64,000 nt of DNA, from the NCBI GenBank assembly GCA_028551475.1, contig CM052359.1, forward strand, positions 22,817,583 through 22,881,582, in the 5' to 3' direction. The position numbers were made by a program, and so were the translations under genes. Below are positions 40,421 through 53,331 of this stretch, piece by piece; position 1 is the first letter of the stretch; each line of letters begins with the position of its first letter. The DNA comes from Casuarina equisetifolia. Lineage: Eukaryota; Streptophyta; Magnoliopsida; Fagales; Casuarinaceae. The notes beneath the pieces were generated by a model. That model did not search any database. It was not told the DNA's origin and worked only from the letters and a program-made list of their open reading frames with translations.

Positions 40421-41061
40421 TCGGATTCAAGCTTGACCCAGGACTGGGAATCATGTTGATTCGGTGGTGGTGGAGACGGCGTGCGAAGGGGGTTTTGGCC
40501 GGAGGTGTTTCCGGAGGTAGACTTGATTCATCCGCCACGATGAGGTGGCACATACGGTGTTTTACCAGTGGATTGGCCGCCGGTGGGTTCGGCCATTGGA
40601 TCGGGCACGGTGTCTGCGGTGTAAGGCAGAAACGACACTGTTTAGATGGAGCTGAGGTAGATCCAGAACGACGGCGTTTCGTAATGAGGTGCGAAGGGAC
40701 GTCATCGTCTGAAGACCTGAACGTCGTTTGCGTTGTATGGCAAAACGGCGTCGTATAATAGCTTGAAAAAAAAATGACGTGTGTGTTGTGCAGCAAAAAC
40801 GTCATCATGTGAGTAAGTGGCGTTACTGCGTTGAGGATGCAAGTGTCGTCGTTTGGCCGAAAAGAAGGGGACGACGTCGTGTGGATCGTCTTCTTCGCTG
40901 GTTCGATCGAGGAGCCAGAAAAAAAAACACAGAGGAAAGAGAAAACTTTCTCTGTTCCGGCGGTAGATAGGCTGAAGTAGCTTGAAAATAGGCAGAAAAA
41001 ATTGAAAAGGTTATTGGAGGTTGAGCGGAAGCGAAAAAATGAGGAACTCAGGGATCGTAAC

Positions 41062-41079
41062 TTGGGCTCTTTGATACCA
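41062..41079 (-). other. Primer-binding site (tRNA-iMet type)
   Basis: Directly inside the 5' LTR the minus strand reads TGGTATCAAAGAGCCCAAG, matching the initiator-tRNA-Met complement used by copia elements except for two extra A after TGGTATCA. Confidence 0.8.
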
Positions 41080-41410
41080 TGTAAACTGAAGTGAATGAAC
41101 ACATAAACTGGATAAAAACTCTTGTTTGAATTAAGAGAAAAACTCGGTTACAAATGGGAGAAGTGATTCCCGTAGTAATATTATGAATACAAAGACAAAA
41201 TATTTATAGACAAGAAACAATGAAATGAAACCCTAAACCTAGGGTCTTTATCTGGAGGTCCATGAAGGGGCTTGCTGCAGGTTGCGTGCTGCAGGCTGGA
41301 CGGTGCAGGCGGCAGCAGAGAAGTCAGACGCGTGCTTCTCTGCTACCTCTGGAAGACGGTGATGTGGCAGCCACGTGGATGTGACTGCCATATAAGCTCA
41401 TATCCAAACA
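41080..41410 (-). repeat. 5' LTR of the copia element
   Basis: 331 bp, plus-strand ends TGTAAACTG...ATCCAAACA; 11 differences from the other LTR. TATAAATA (minus) lies near 41201-41208 and CACGTG at 41372-41377, in the expected U3 region. Confidence 0.95.
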
Positions 41411-42235
41411 TAGCATACCGTCATGTCAACCAGATTGTGCATACATCCCTTTTCGGGATAGGATAGAACATGTAATTATCAGGAGAATCTGATAACTAAA
41501 CGATTGATTGTTGCAGAAGACCGTCAGTCCCATGAACGAGACCTGAAAGGATCGTTGAAAGAGTCGTTGGATTACGTCTATGGCACTATGTAATGTTTGG
41601 GGATGTTATAATTGGGTTGGATTATGGTGGGACATGAAACACAGAAGACAGATGAGAATTGGTCATTCTTTTTGGAACCCAGTTCAAATGTCCTCCTCAT
41701 CAACCAAGGTTTGGTGCTATTTGGATGGAATCCACTCAAAATGTTTGCTTTTTGTGCATGCACAGGAGGCAAGTTAGACAAGAGAAGATGTGCACGATAA
41801 GATTTTGTTTTAATGATGAGGGTGATAGATGAACTAACACAGTGGAACGATGGTAGTTGGTTGATGAAAATACTGTCCCAAAACACTTGGTCTAGGAAAG
41901 GGTCTTAACTTGACCTTTATAGAAGTCTATGTAAGTCTTAGTGAACTCTTAGGATAATTGGAGAGTGGGGTATGTCCGAGTTTATTCAAGTATTTGGCAT
42001 TGCATTTTCCACACGCATTGGAACTTGACTTGCAAAACTGCAGATAAGATCCCTTTAGTGTATGTCTTTTTACAGGAATTGCACAAGCATGGACTGGCAC
42101 ACCCGTTATTGTAATGTTAACGAATAATGGTATAATGCAGTCGTGTCAATTACGCTTATCAGGATTTCCGGGTAGATTTGAGGAGAGTAGAATAGAAGAG
42201 CCGCTTTAAAGCTGCTGTTGGAGACAGTTTCTGTT
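41411..42235. repeat. Duplicated segment, left copy, part 2
   Basis: Begins with the right target-site duplication TAGCA (41411-41415) and continues the similarity to 44670-45665: GTCAACCAGATT, GATAGAACATGTAAT, TCCACACGCATTGGAACTTGA and TTTTTACAGGAATTG blocks all match. The similarity fades after the ACAGTTTCT block (about 42225). Short ORFs here are not shared by the other copy, so no conserved protein is indicated. Confidence 0.75.
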
Positions 42236-43949
42236 ACAGTCCTGATTATCATAGATTGTTTGGGATAATTGGGGATTATTCTTTTCGTAGTTTACATCAA
42301 TAACATGGACCGTGAGAAAAGAAGGAAGGAACAAGTTTTATAAAAATTCTAGGCTGTGTTTTCCTTTGTGTACAACTCATCTTATAAGACTAACCATGAT
42401 CTAAATTGCATTAGTCCACTTATTATTACATAACTCTTTTAACGATTTTGAAAGGTTATCATTACAACTAAAAAAAAAAAGAAGAATCTAGACCTAAATA
42501 GTTTCCAACACACTAGTAAGTGTTTGATTCAATTGAATACAAGTTTTCTACAACTCTAGTGTTTGTATATTTGAGAAAATCAACAAGAAGCAAAGCAATC
42601 CTTTGCAAACTTACTTTGTATCAATTAACTTTGCTTGCTCAAATCAATGTTAAGATTTGCAATTAGCCCATTGCCATAGACTCAGTAATCATACACTTGG
42701 TTATAGTGATCTGAGGAGGGGAGGAAGTTTTCAATATGTTTTCAACAAAAGCTTTTAAAAAAGATTGGAGTAGTTGGTTATAGTAGTGTCTATGAGGTAA
42801 AGTTACCCTAAAAACTCAACATTTTATATGAGTTTCAAGAATGAAATAAATGTATTAACAAAAGTCTACTATTGAAATATTATAAAAATTCATAGATATT
42901 TTTTGCACAAATAACGCATGTTTTTGATTTAAAAGTACATGAAAAGAGGTAAGTCTATTTTATATCCTAAATGACAAGGATGGTGTTGTAGAATTGGATT
43001 AGAGCAAGAGGGTGAACATCATTAAAGGAATTACTCATGCCTAATCTTATATGTGTAACAAATGCATTTCAATGATAGTTCATTGAGATGTAATAAGCAA
43101 TAATATTTTACTAAACTCTAAACTAACAAGCTTTGTCTTGAGTTTTGCAACAACTAAACTTTTTTATCCTAATTTTTGTAATCAAACATTAGTTGTAGGC
43201 AATGATGGTTACTACAGTTGACCTACATAAACTATTATTCTTTCTTCTTTCTTCTATGATATTTATCTTTAGTAATTACTTATTAAGTACTAAACTCATT
43301 CCAAGGTTTTTCGAGGCTAGGTAAGGGCAAAGTTATTGAGTACTAGATTAAGTCTAATATCAAGGTCATGATGCCCTTAGTGTCAATAGGCCCTTTATGC
43401 TGGGTAGCCATAGATAAAGTTATGGTGCTATTTAATTTTTTATTTATGTAGAATTTGCTTGTACTATGAAAGTCGCTTAAAGGTTTTGTTGTTTATAATT
43501 TTTAAGTGGTGACATAAGAAATATTAATGGGAAGATATTCAAGAGAGCTCATGACTTCATTATCATCATCCTTGTTTAAAAATGTTGCCTTACTTCAAAT
43601 GTTAGATCGATGTCTATTGGCTTTGAATCATCAAGCTGCAGTTAGTATTTTTCTTGTTGCTAGTTTAGCATTTGCTGCCTAAATGCTAAGCCAAAGTTTT
43701 GACTTTTAATGAAATGTGTTCCCAAATATTTTTATGTTATGACAAACTAATAGCCAAGTTATTCCATGGAGTTTTGCTATGACAACTATGAAGCCATGGA
43801 ATGTGTGAAGTTGGACTAAGAAGGGAAGTTCAATTATAATTGTTTATTGCTAATTTTTGTTTCATGTAATTCTAAAAACTTATAATCTTAGTTATTTATG
43901 ACCAATATGATATTATGGATTGTGTAATTCCATAACAAAAATTCCCTAG
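42236..43949. other. Spacer between the duplicated segments
   Basis: 1.7 kb of AT-rich sequence with no ORF, repeat or RNA gene that I could recognise. Confidence 0.4.
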
Positions 43950-45665
43950 CGTTTCTTTTCTTTCTACTTGAATCTTGTACCTTGTTTTTTATGCATTTTT
44001 ATTTGAAGCCTCTTATATACTTGTTTGTCACAAGTTATTTGCAAATAACATCTATTAAAGTTTAGTTTTAGAATTATATATTTTTAAAATTTAATATGTA
44101 TTATACACTATCATACATACCATCAAGCTATACTTTTTATTTATTTATTTAGAAGTATTTTTATTTTTGATAAGTTAATTTTTTTTTAACATAATATCAC
44201 TCAAATTTCAAGTTAAACACTTATTCGCTAATAAAATGAGTTTATTTGAAAAGTATTTTTGTATACTCAAAATAAAAAGACATTCAAATTTGATATGTGT
44301 CTTGTATTATCAATATATTGATACATTATCAATATTTATAGATAGTGATTTTTAGAGAAACAAATCAATCTTTCAACATATATCAAGTGTTCTAGGTTAA
44401 ATATATATATATACATTCACTCATCTCTCCTAGTATCCGTCACTCACCTCCTGTAGTTGAGTAAAAAACAAAAAAGTTGAAGATTAAATGAGACATACCC
44501 TTCTGCGTATGTGATTTGACGGCCTTGGATTAGATTAATGTTAGGTGAGGTGTTTCTGCAATGTCCGCGTTATGAACTCTGGCTTTTCCACCATCCTAAC
44601 GACGACAAAGCAAATCATGTAGCATTTTTGGCATCATAGCCCTGTAGTATTTGCGGCTATGGCTTAGCATTCCATTAAGTCAACCAGATTATGGAGATAT
44701 CCCTTTCAAGAAAGGATAGAACATGTAATCATAAGTACTTATCGGGACAATCCCATAAGAAACAACGGCGGTCAATCTATGAACGGAGGTTATTGGATTA
44801 GGTTCATGGCACTAAGTAATGTCGGGGTGATGTTATAATTAGTTTGGGACAAGAAGCACGTTGGAATTGGTCAATCACTTTCGAACCCAGTTCACATGTC
44901 CTCACCGTTGCACAACTTGATGCTACTGGTGTCTAATCCATGGCAAATAGCTATTTTTTGGCTCGAATATGATGTTAAAATTCAATGAAAAAACTAATTC
45001 ACGAATTAAAAAATTATTTTATTGGAACTTCATCTTAGGATCATACTTCTCTACTGCATATGATACCATCCCAAACATATTGTCATGATTGTCCACATGG
45101 GCTGCTTTTTTCCTTTTAAATGTTGTTGGTCGGGGCTTAGTATGCAAGAGAAAATCAGTAGGTTAAGAGTTTTGATTTTAATAACAAAGGTGATAGAAGA
45201 AGACAATGGCTTAACAATGGAAAAAAGATCATGCAACTTTGTTAGGAATATTCAAGTAGTGGTAGTTGGTTGTGCAAATAATGTCACAAAAAATTTGGTC
45301 GTTCTATATAAATTGATCAGGGCTAAGTTCCTATTCAATAATTAAAAAAGCAAAAAAACAAAAAATTAGGTCTAAGAGGGGTCCTTGACCTTTATAGAAG
45401 ACTAGGTAAACCTTAGTGTACGTTTTGTTCAAGTCACCAGAACAATCGAGGGAGGCATTCTTATTAGTTTATTCACTTATTTGGGACTGAATTTTCCACA
45501 CGCATTGGAACTTGAGTTGCAGACTTCAGATAAGATTCCTCAATTGTGTGTCTTTTTTACAGGAATTGTACGACCATAGACTAGCATACCCATTTTTTTA
45601 ATGTTAAGGAGGACTGGTATAGTGCAGTCATGTCGACTTAGAGCTGGTTTTAGAAACAGTTTCTC
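43950..45665. repeat. Duplicated segment, right copy (retrotransposon-free)
   Basis: Diverged direct copy of 34465-35555 plus 41411-42235. At 44661-44685 it reads GGCTTAGCATTCCATTAAG, the uninterrupted counterpart of the insertion site. It lacks about 520 bp found in the left copy and has other small indels. Neither copy shows an intact gene. Confidence 0.75.
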
Positions 45666-46377
45666 CTAAAACCTAAACCGAGTTGAATTGGTTTCCTCCA
45701 TAGCACAATAGCTCCATCAAGAATGCTTGGGGACGATACATGTCAATCGGAAAGATATGGTACCAATATGAGGGTGTGGATGATTTATTGCTCCTTGCAA
45801 TGACCCACAATGAATATTGTACTTGAAAACTGCTCGGACACTACTGCCCAAACATTAAGGTGAGGCTCCCAATTTGCCACCAATTACTTATTCCAACACA
45901 GTGGCTAGGAAAAAAGAGTGAACAGCTGGTATGCATATTCGCCTTTAACTTTGATCCCCAACTTGCCATATTTTTGTGGAAGGCTTTGCTCCACGGCCAG
46001 TATTGAATGTCCATTGATAAGAGATGGAGTTTATTCCCAACTTGGCAGGGGCGAGAGTTGCTCTCAAAAGGTGAGATGTAGCTTCAAATCTATGCATTTT
46101 ACATATATATTATCCATCGAAGTTTGAAGTATAAAATTCCAAGATCTACAAAATGGCATATAACTAGAAAAGGTTGCCCCATTCCGTTGGCATCACACAC
46201 GAACACACATTAACCAACGTGAAGGAACAGTATCTTCGTATATTGAGATTAGTACACAAAATAAAAAAGGACTTACAAGTGCAGGCAAAGTGGAGCACTT
46301 TGCAGAGTATGCTTCGTATGTACATGTTATATTTCAAGCAATATTAGGAGATACTGGCTTAATTACCTCATTTTGTC
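45666..46377. other. Intergenic, 3' side of the LanC-like gene
   Basis: No gene recognised. A 69-codon ORF at 45918-46127 has no motif. The right end probably holds the 3'UTR of the minus-strand LanC-like gene. Confidence 0.4.
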
Positions 46378-49300
46378 CTACAGTTCGTATCCTGGGAACC
46401 CAGAGTTTTCCGGGGCTAGAAGATCAAACCAGAGACAAGCAGTTCCTGCGAGTCCTTGGAAAAGAGAGTAAGCATGGTCAGCCCCACAAGCATTCCCCTC
46501 CGTCACAAGCTCTCTAGCGTGATGATACAAGAAGCTTGCGAATGCCTTTGCTCTCTCTTCATATATGCTCTCTCCTGTCAGACGATTGAGGGAGAGGAAA
46601 GCATAAGCATTGCCGGCCACACCATCCGCTAGTCCCACCTTCTTAACCAACCCATTTTTCCACACAACTTCCCCAGCTTCTATTGCAGCATCACGGAACT
46701 CTCTATCACCATCAAAGACCTGATAAATGGCAGAACACGACCCCTCATTCATTTATTTTTTCCAGAAGCAACTGAAAACTCCAGACATTTATTTCTAATG
46801 GCACTCCTATTTGTAAAGATATTGATTCACAATTTGTTCTTTTAGTTTACTGTTGCTACTATTTCGTGAATCTGTCTTGCACGTATATCATGAGTGCTTA
46901 AACTATAAGCACATCTTCGACCTTCTAGGGAATTCCATCACAATGAACAGATCCTGATGTCTAATGCCCATAATGCAATTCACAAGAATTCCAGCTACTT
47001 GTTCCTGAAAATGACAAGAATAGGCTTGATGCAATTCAATTACACAGCAAGTTACTAACCTTTGATGCCTTGCACAGAGTTAGTGCTACACCAGTCGCAC
47101 CATGAGACCATTGCACCAACTTGTCCCTAGGGTTTCCTTCACTTACTGGGTAATTTCCACTAAGGGGAAATCTGTTACTCATCATATACCTCAAAGTTCC
47201 CTTAACATCATCTGCGTCCTCTTTGGAAAGAGAGAAGTGAAGCAGCACTTGCAAGATTCCAGCTAGGCCATTGGCTGCCCCCCAGTACCTTGTTCCATGC
47301 CATCTGTACATCAATGGGCAGGCTGTGTTGTCAGATGCCCCTGCCCTACCCCCGGCTAACACTGCATCAACGATGGGCATGAGAAGATCACTGGGCATTG
47401 TTTCTTGTCCAAGATGCTTGTTTATGAACAACGCAGCCCATAAAAACCCAGCTCGCCCATAAAGAAGATCATATGACATTCCAAAACCACCCTCCTCAGG
47501 TCCTACAGGAAGGGCTCTCTCTTGTGCCAGCTGTACATGATTAAGTGACAAATATTAGACATGCTTGTTGCTTCTAATGGAGATGACATTAAGTGAGCAT
47601 CATATAAGTAATACAAACAAATATCCTTTGATAAAAGGCTCCATTAATTTTCCACATTTATAAGCAGATTAAATTACTTAGACATGCTTGGTGTGGCCAC
47701 TTATGCATAATTCACAGAGGATCTATTTACATTCATGCCATCTCAGATTTCCTAAGAAGTGCCACCTCTATGAAATGATAAATTCCCTGTATCAATCTCC
47801 TTTGTGGCACGCTAGTGCCGATATCCTCAACCACAATTATAAGTGGCTCATCTAAACAGCTAGAATACATCTCTGTTCCCAAGTTTCATCCGGCAACTGG
47901 CCAATGAGTGACTGAGACGCTAATAAGGATTAGATGGCAAAGAAATAAGAGGTTCATTATCCTAACAAACTGTTTTCAACCTAACTTATCCACAAAATGA
48001 TGCTATTTGCTCTGATGATTCAAAGGGTAATTTTGACGAAGAAAAGTCAACAAAGCTAGATCAAATGAATGATCCACAGAATGCACGGAACCACAAGTCA
48101 TCATAAATTATTGGCAAAGGCAGATACAATGGACTCAATGCCCTAAGGGTTACCATATGAAATCCAGTACTCGTAGAAGGTATCTAACTGTGCTTGCAAT
48201 TACAGCCTAAATTTTGGGCCATAGAGTTACACAAAAGGCCCACTTTAAAAAGCTTCAGTAGAACTAGAAATGAAATAAGGAGGAAATAGATTACTCAGCA
48301 TTGAAGAAGAAAAATAACGATCAATTTCCAAAACAACTAAAAAACACCCAAGAATCCTACTTTCCAATTTCTTAGCAGCCAAAAAGAGGGTTTTATTGAA
48401 ATCCATAGCATCTTTAGCTATTTACTGAAAAAAAAAAAGGCCACTGACTTTAGCTGACACTAAATGAAGTTGTCTACTACTGTAGGAAGTGGCTCGATCA
48501 CATGTTGCAATTCTGCTAAAATCTACTCCTTAGTTGGGACTAATGCTAGCAAGAAGCATATTCTTTTCTTTTCTTTCTTTTCTTTCTTTCTTCCTTTCTT
48601 TCTTCCTTTCTTTCTTTTACCCTGAGAAGCATACAATTGGATTTGATCAGATAATTGATAGACAAAGTACCTCGGATATTGCTAGAAGAGCATAATTCTA
48701 GGAGAATATTAATAGACAGACATGGTTATACATGCAATCAAGAAAATAGTGAGACAAGGACCTTTTGTTGACAAACCATGGTGCTAAACAGATATTAGTT
48801 TCAAGATACCTAACTTTTGCCACATCTGGACAAAGATAGGAAACCATGTGCAGGTCCAACGTTCTCATGTAAAAAGACTACAAAATAGATGACTACCCAA
48901 AGAGACTTGTCCTACCTCATGAAATAGACTCAAGAACAGGTCTCGCCTCTGATGGTCCCCTTTGTAATTAGCCACCACTGTCCCAAGCGCGTAGGCTCCA
49001 CCTCTTCCACACAAAAACGTCACGTGCCTGTCATAAAAACAGCATCAAGACTGTTTCACCCCAAGCAAAGAAAACTTTTTACCACATAGAAGAAGAAGAG
49101 CAAATGAGTTTTCAGTTGAAGATGACTACAAATTGTAAATGAAGGACCAAAATATCGTCGAACGATCGAAACCCAGACCCCAACGTCACGCACAGGATCT
49201 GGCACGTGTCAAATAACGATTGGTTTAATTAGGGCCCATTAACTATGTACCCAGTTCAATTCACCCATAAGCATTGCTTCGCGCATTAAACTTATTTTAG

Positions 49301-50226
49301 TGATCGTACGGATGGAATATTCGTGGTGGGATGGTCCCCTCCCACGACGAATATATGCCTTAAGCATCAAGTTTCACATTCCTACTGACAGAAATTTTCG
49401 TTTAACCGTTGATTTCGCATACTTAGCGTCCGATTAACTACTTTCCTTTAATGGCTAATGACACAGATATCTCGTGAACGGAAGTTGTTCACCGGCGCCA
49501 AGCGAGATGCATATTAACGAGGGAGCGTCAGATGGATCTACTTTCTTATAACCGAGTAGATAAGATAAGAACCGACTGAACTTCCACACAGAAATTTAAA
49601 CAACAAAAACCTGGTGGAGGAACGTGCGACGGCGGCACAGGCGTCAACGATCTCGGCTGACAAAAGCAAATCCTGCTGGCTACCGGTGGCCTCGTACGAC
49701 CGTAGGCAAGTGAAAGCAGTTCCGAGCAGACCGGTGTACACGGACGGGTCCATACCCGCGCCCATACCCGCTTGTCCTCTCCACGTCACTTGCACCACCT
49801 ACACAGTGATTACAGAAACATTAAAACCCCTGCTAACCTGCACACTCCGGGCGACACACCTCATCCTACGCCCCCCGCCAACACGCACGTACCTGGTCCT
49901 TGAGCGACACCGCCGCTCTCAGAAAAGTCTCGCTCGGAAGCGCCAGGCTCGCGGCCGTCGGATCCACGTCGCGAATCATATCCAGCCGGTCGTTGTCACC
50001 CTCCTCGCGTCGCTTCTGGGACGAGGCCAACTCCATAGACATGCGATGAAACTCTCTGCAAAACACTCCGGCGCTGCTGTAGGCGTGTGTTGCTTTGACA
50101 GTGGGCGAACGAGAAAGGTGTCGAGTATGTGTGGAGAGAAGGAGAGAGGCTTGTGTGAGAAGAGGTGGACAGCTGTGCTTGTATGAAATGGACGGCGAAG
50201 CTGCGGTCTGCTGCCACGTTCGCCAT
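46378..50226 (-). CDS. GCL1: LanC-like protein, GCL1 type (GCR2 family)
   Basis: Member of the eukaryotic lanthionine-synthetase-C-like family, a double alpha-barrel fold; in plants GCR2/GCL proteins were once proposed as ABA receptors, which is disputed. Well-supported exons: 49893-50055, 49611-49798, 48916-49027, 47060-47530, 46378-46719. The 5' end is less sure: ATG at 50226 (MANVAADRSF) fits if an intron 50056-50170 is removed, giving 443 aa, close to the family size. Repeat-like Gly-rich motifs are present: YTGLLGTAFTCLRSY, FLCGRGGAYALGTVV, DLLYGRAGFLWAALF, WGAANGLAGILQVLLHF, WSHGATGVALTL, LADGVAGNAYAFLSL, SLFQGLAGTACLWFDLL. Zinc-binding LanC proteins have Cys in W-C-HG and Cys-His in L-CHG; here these are WSHG and LADG, so zinc is probably not bound. 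It ends FPGYEL, as in GCL1 (from memory). Confidence 0.88.
48561..48618. repeat. Pyrimidine microsatellite (TTTC/TTCC)n
   Basis: Compound TTTCT and TTCCT repeats of about 58 bp on the plus strand within the large intron (47531-48915) of the LanC-like gene. Confidence 0.9.
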
Positions 50227-53200
50227 GTTGAGATTTAAATAAGGCCGTTAGATGCACGAGCAACACGTGCAACCGCGGATTTAGCTAAGGGATCAGATAC
50301 GTGGGGGTCCCGCATTTTCAGATTCTTTATTAGTGATGATTAGGGGGTCTAATAAGATGGTGATTTGGATAACGACCTGGACCCGTTCGTTGATTTTTTA
50401 TGGGAATTATGCCGTGGGCGGGGATCCCACCGTATTTCCACAAGCCCATGTATTTTGATTTACATTCTTCTTCTAGACAAGAAAATAATTGTCATTATTT
50501 TCCAAAATTGTCATTTTTTGTAAATAATGATGCAAGTTTTAGAGACTTGTTGAAAATTGAAGACTAATAATTAATTGTTTAGTTTTGAAGAAATTGCAAG
50601 GCATATTTTAATATCATTATTCTTAATCATAGCCCGAATATGGTTTCAATCATACGATAATATCACATGCAAGCAAGTTTCACACAACATATTATATAAT
50701 TGATTGTTTGATATGTCTGCATAAGAGTTCTTATCAATTGTAAACAATTGATGCTAAAATATTACACTAAATACCACAATTTTAACATGTTTTTAAATTA
50801 ACATATCTTAATCTTAACATGCATATCATTTTTGGCAATAGGATAATGTCATACGAGCTTCAAACAACAAAATAGTAGCATACTTTACTATAGTTTTATT
50901 GTGTTTGATGTGTTAAGATAAGAATTCATTGCATATCTAATGCATTTTATGAGTAACATAAAAACCATATAAAATACAGCATGAATCTTAAAATTCATTA
51001 TTAAAGACCATACTATTATAAGATTTATTATCTAATTTAAGTGTTGACTAAAGAATTAATAAAATCTTTTTCAATTTAAGTAATTTCACATACCTATGTC
51101 TTACTAACATAACACAATTCTTTCTACACACATGAATTTAAGATTTAAACATATATGTAAGGATGCTAAGAAATAAGCCTAAACTCCAACACCATATTAA
51201 GAAATTAATTATTTAATTCAAATTTTAATTTAAGAGTTAATAAAATCTTTTTTTAATTTAAACTATTTTACATATTCATATCTTAGCAGACAATTCCACA
51301 TATCATAATATATGCACACACACATAGAAAAAAAAAAAAAAAGAACTCTAAATGTGTAAGTGTGCATAAAAAAAGTAATCTTTTTAAATTGCTTTTTGGG
51401 ACAAAAGTTTGGTTCCATAGAGCTCTACTTGTTGGGAAGGCAAAGAACAAAGCACATGGCGAATCCACAAACTTGATTGTTTTCATCTCATCTCGAGAAA
51501 AATCCTTTACTTTACCCAGCTCGCAGGACAAGATGCCACCTCCGATTGTCTCCGGGACCACTTCCGGTGTGCAGTTTGAACGCACAGCTTTCCCACTTCG
51601 ACGTCGGCCAAACTTTTAGTTTTCCCTCGGAGAACCCATATTCCTTCTTCTGGAAGATGTTGTGTTATGTTATGATTAGATGCTAAAAAGTTATGAGCTT
51701 CCCTCCACTATTTTGCAGAATCAGGTTCTCACCACGCTCCGGTACCTTAAGGCTCATTTGGGTTTATACCAGACGAGAATGAAGAGTTTGAAATTTGTTG
51801 GTGTCTTTCTCCATTACGTTTTCATAAACAGTTACACGACATTTTATACACAAATCCTATCTACAATTCGAATAATGCAAAGCCTATGCAATCAATTAGC
51901 TACCTAGGCCTTATTACAAAGTTCCGGAGATAATCTTCCTAGAGGAGATGAGGTTTAAAGAAATAATTGTCATGGACGGTGTGCCCATGCATGACTTGGA
52001 GTGCACACGTTTTTTAAGTTCAACCAACATCCCCTTACGAGCTAATGGGGGCAAAACACATTTTTAACTTGGTTCTTACAAGTTAAAGTGTGAAACATAA
52101 GGGTCTTTGATAATGATGTCAATTGGTTGATCAACGGTAAATTTGAAATGGATGAATAAAGGCTACAAGCAAGTCTCTCTTAAATAAAGTGGTAATTAAT
52201 TTTAATATGTTTTGTAGGAGCAAGACAATTTGTCTAGCCTGGTTTTTGAATTGGATTAGATCATATAGAAAAATGGTTAATTTTGATATCTCATAAAAAT
52301 TTTGTATTGACTTTCTGTTTTAGTTTTTGTAAAAGTTCTTATCCTGACTTTAAAGCTTAAAGCTTCTAGTTACAGGAAACAAAATCTTATTGTAGTTTAT
52401 GATTTAAATATAATCTTTTTCTAAAATTACTCACAAGGCTCAATTTTTTTATTTCTTGATAGTTGCTAAGAATAAGTTAAAGTATTTCACATTGTTTATA
52501 ACTTGTTATAAAATATTTTATCTATTAAAAAGGAATAAATAAAGTTTGTAATATTTTCTATGTGACCATTTTTTCTTCATGGTAAATGCAATTTGATTCT
52601 TGAGTTAAGGAGATGAAATCCCATAGTACGAATTTTGACTAGCTTTAGTTTCTCTTTTGCTTTGTTTGGCGGGTGTTGATCTTTACGTACACACCTTTAC
52701 CTTCTTAAAGAATGCAGTCAAGGGTCAGAAACGTTGGCAAGATTCTGCCTGCTTTGCCCGTCGATTATGACCTACAAGACCATTAGGCAATCATGGAGAA
52801 ACACTTGCTTAAGAAGAAAAAGGGGAAACATAAAGAAGATGAATTGATAACTTTATACCTCTTAACAGTATTCAGGAAGATTGTAAATGGTTTATTATAG
52901 TTGAGAACACTATATGTAATATAAAAATCTAACATCGAGTACATAATTCTTATGGTAGAACTTAAATATAAAAAATATTTTTTAACTTTTAAATTAATTT
53001 TTAAGTTAAAACCTTTAAGTCTTCTTACATGATATTATAATCCAAAATAAATTTGTTTTACTTCAACAACTTTGAGCCAAATATTGCTTGATATGCAGAA
53101 ATGTACATGTAAGATGAAAATCTCACACCGTAAATGTAATTGTGATAAAACTTAAATAAAAAAAATATCTTTCTAATTCTTAAACCAATTTTTGGATTGA

Positions 53201-53331
53201 ATCTTTAGACTTTATAATAAACATGTTTGCTATAACTTTCCAGTGGAAGGCTTCATTTTCCAAAACTTTTGATGAACAACTATTCTAAGAATCAAAACTA
53301 AGCGGTAGGAAATTTGTTCACTCCAAAAGGT
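50227..53331. other. Intergenic region between LanC-like and coiled-coil genes
   Basis: The left 200 bp should hold the LanC-like promoter (ACGTG motifs at 50265 and 50301). Then AT-rich DNA. A GC-richer, coding-like patch at 51390-51620 is open in several frames on both strands but shows no motif or gene structure; it may be a relic. Nothing else was recognised. Confidence 0.4.

Larger units (their letters stand above)
35556..41410 (-). mobile_element. Ty1/copia LTR retrotransposon, full length but inactivated
   Basis: 5855 bp on the minus strand, flanked by TAGCA duplications. LTRs of 331 bp start TG and end CA; they differ at 11 sites by eye (nine transitions, two transversions), about 3.3%, so insertion is fairly recent. 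Order on the minus strand: 5' LTR (41080-41410), primer-binding site, gag, protease, integrase, reverse transcriptase-RNase H, polypurine tract, 3' LTR (35556-35886). Integrase before RT defines the copia superfamily. Pol is nearly intact; gag is broken by several stops and a frameshift precedes the protease, so the copy should be non-autonomous. Both LTRs carry a G-box CACGTG and a TATAAATA box. Confidence 0.97.

Noticed and set aside
40365-41102. 245-codon minus ORF in the copia leader
   Set aside because: Lies between the 5' LTR and gag, runs into the LTR, and has low-complexity composition without motif; gag itself is in another frame.
49614-50186. 190-codon plus-strand ORF
   Set aside because: Antisense to the GC-rich first exons of the LanC-like gene; no domain.
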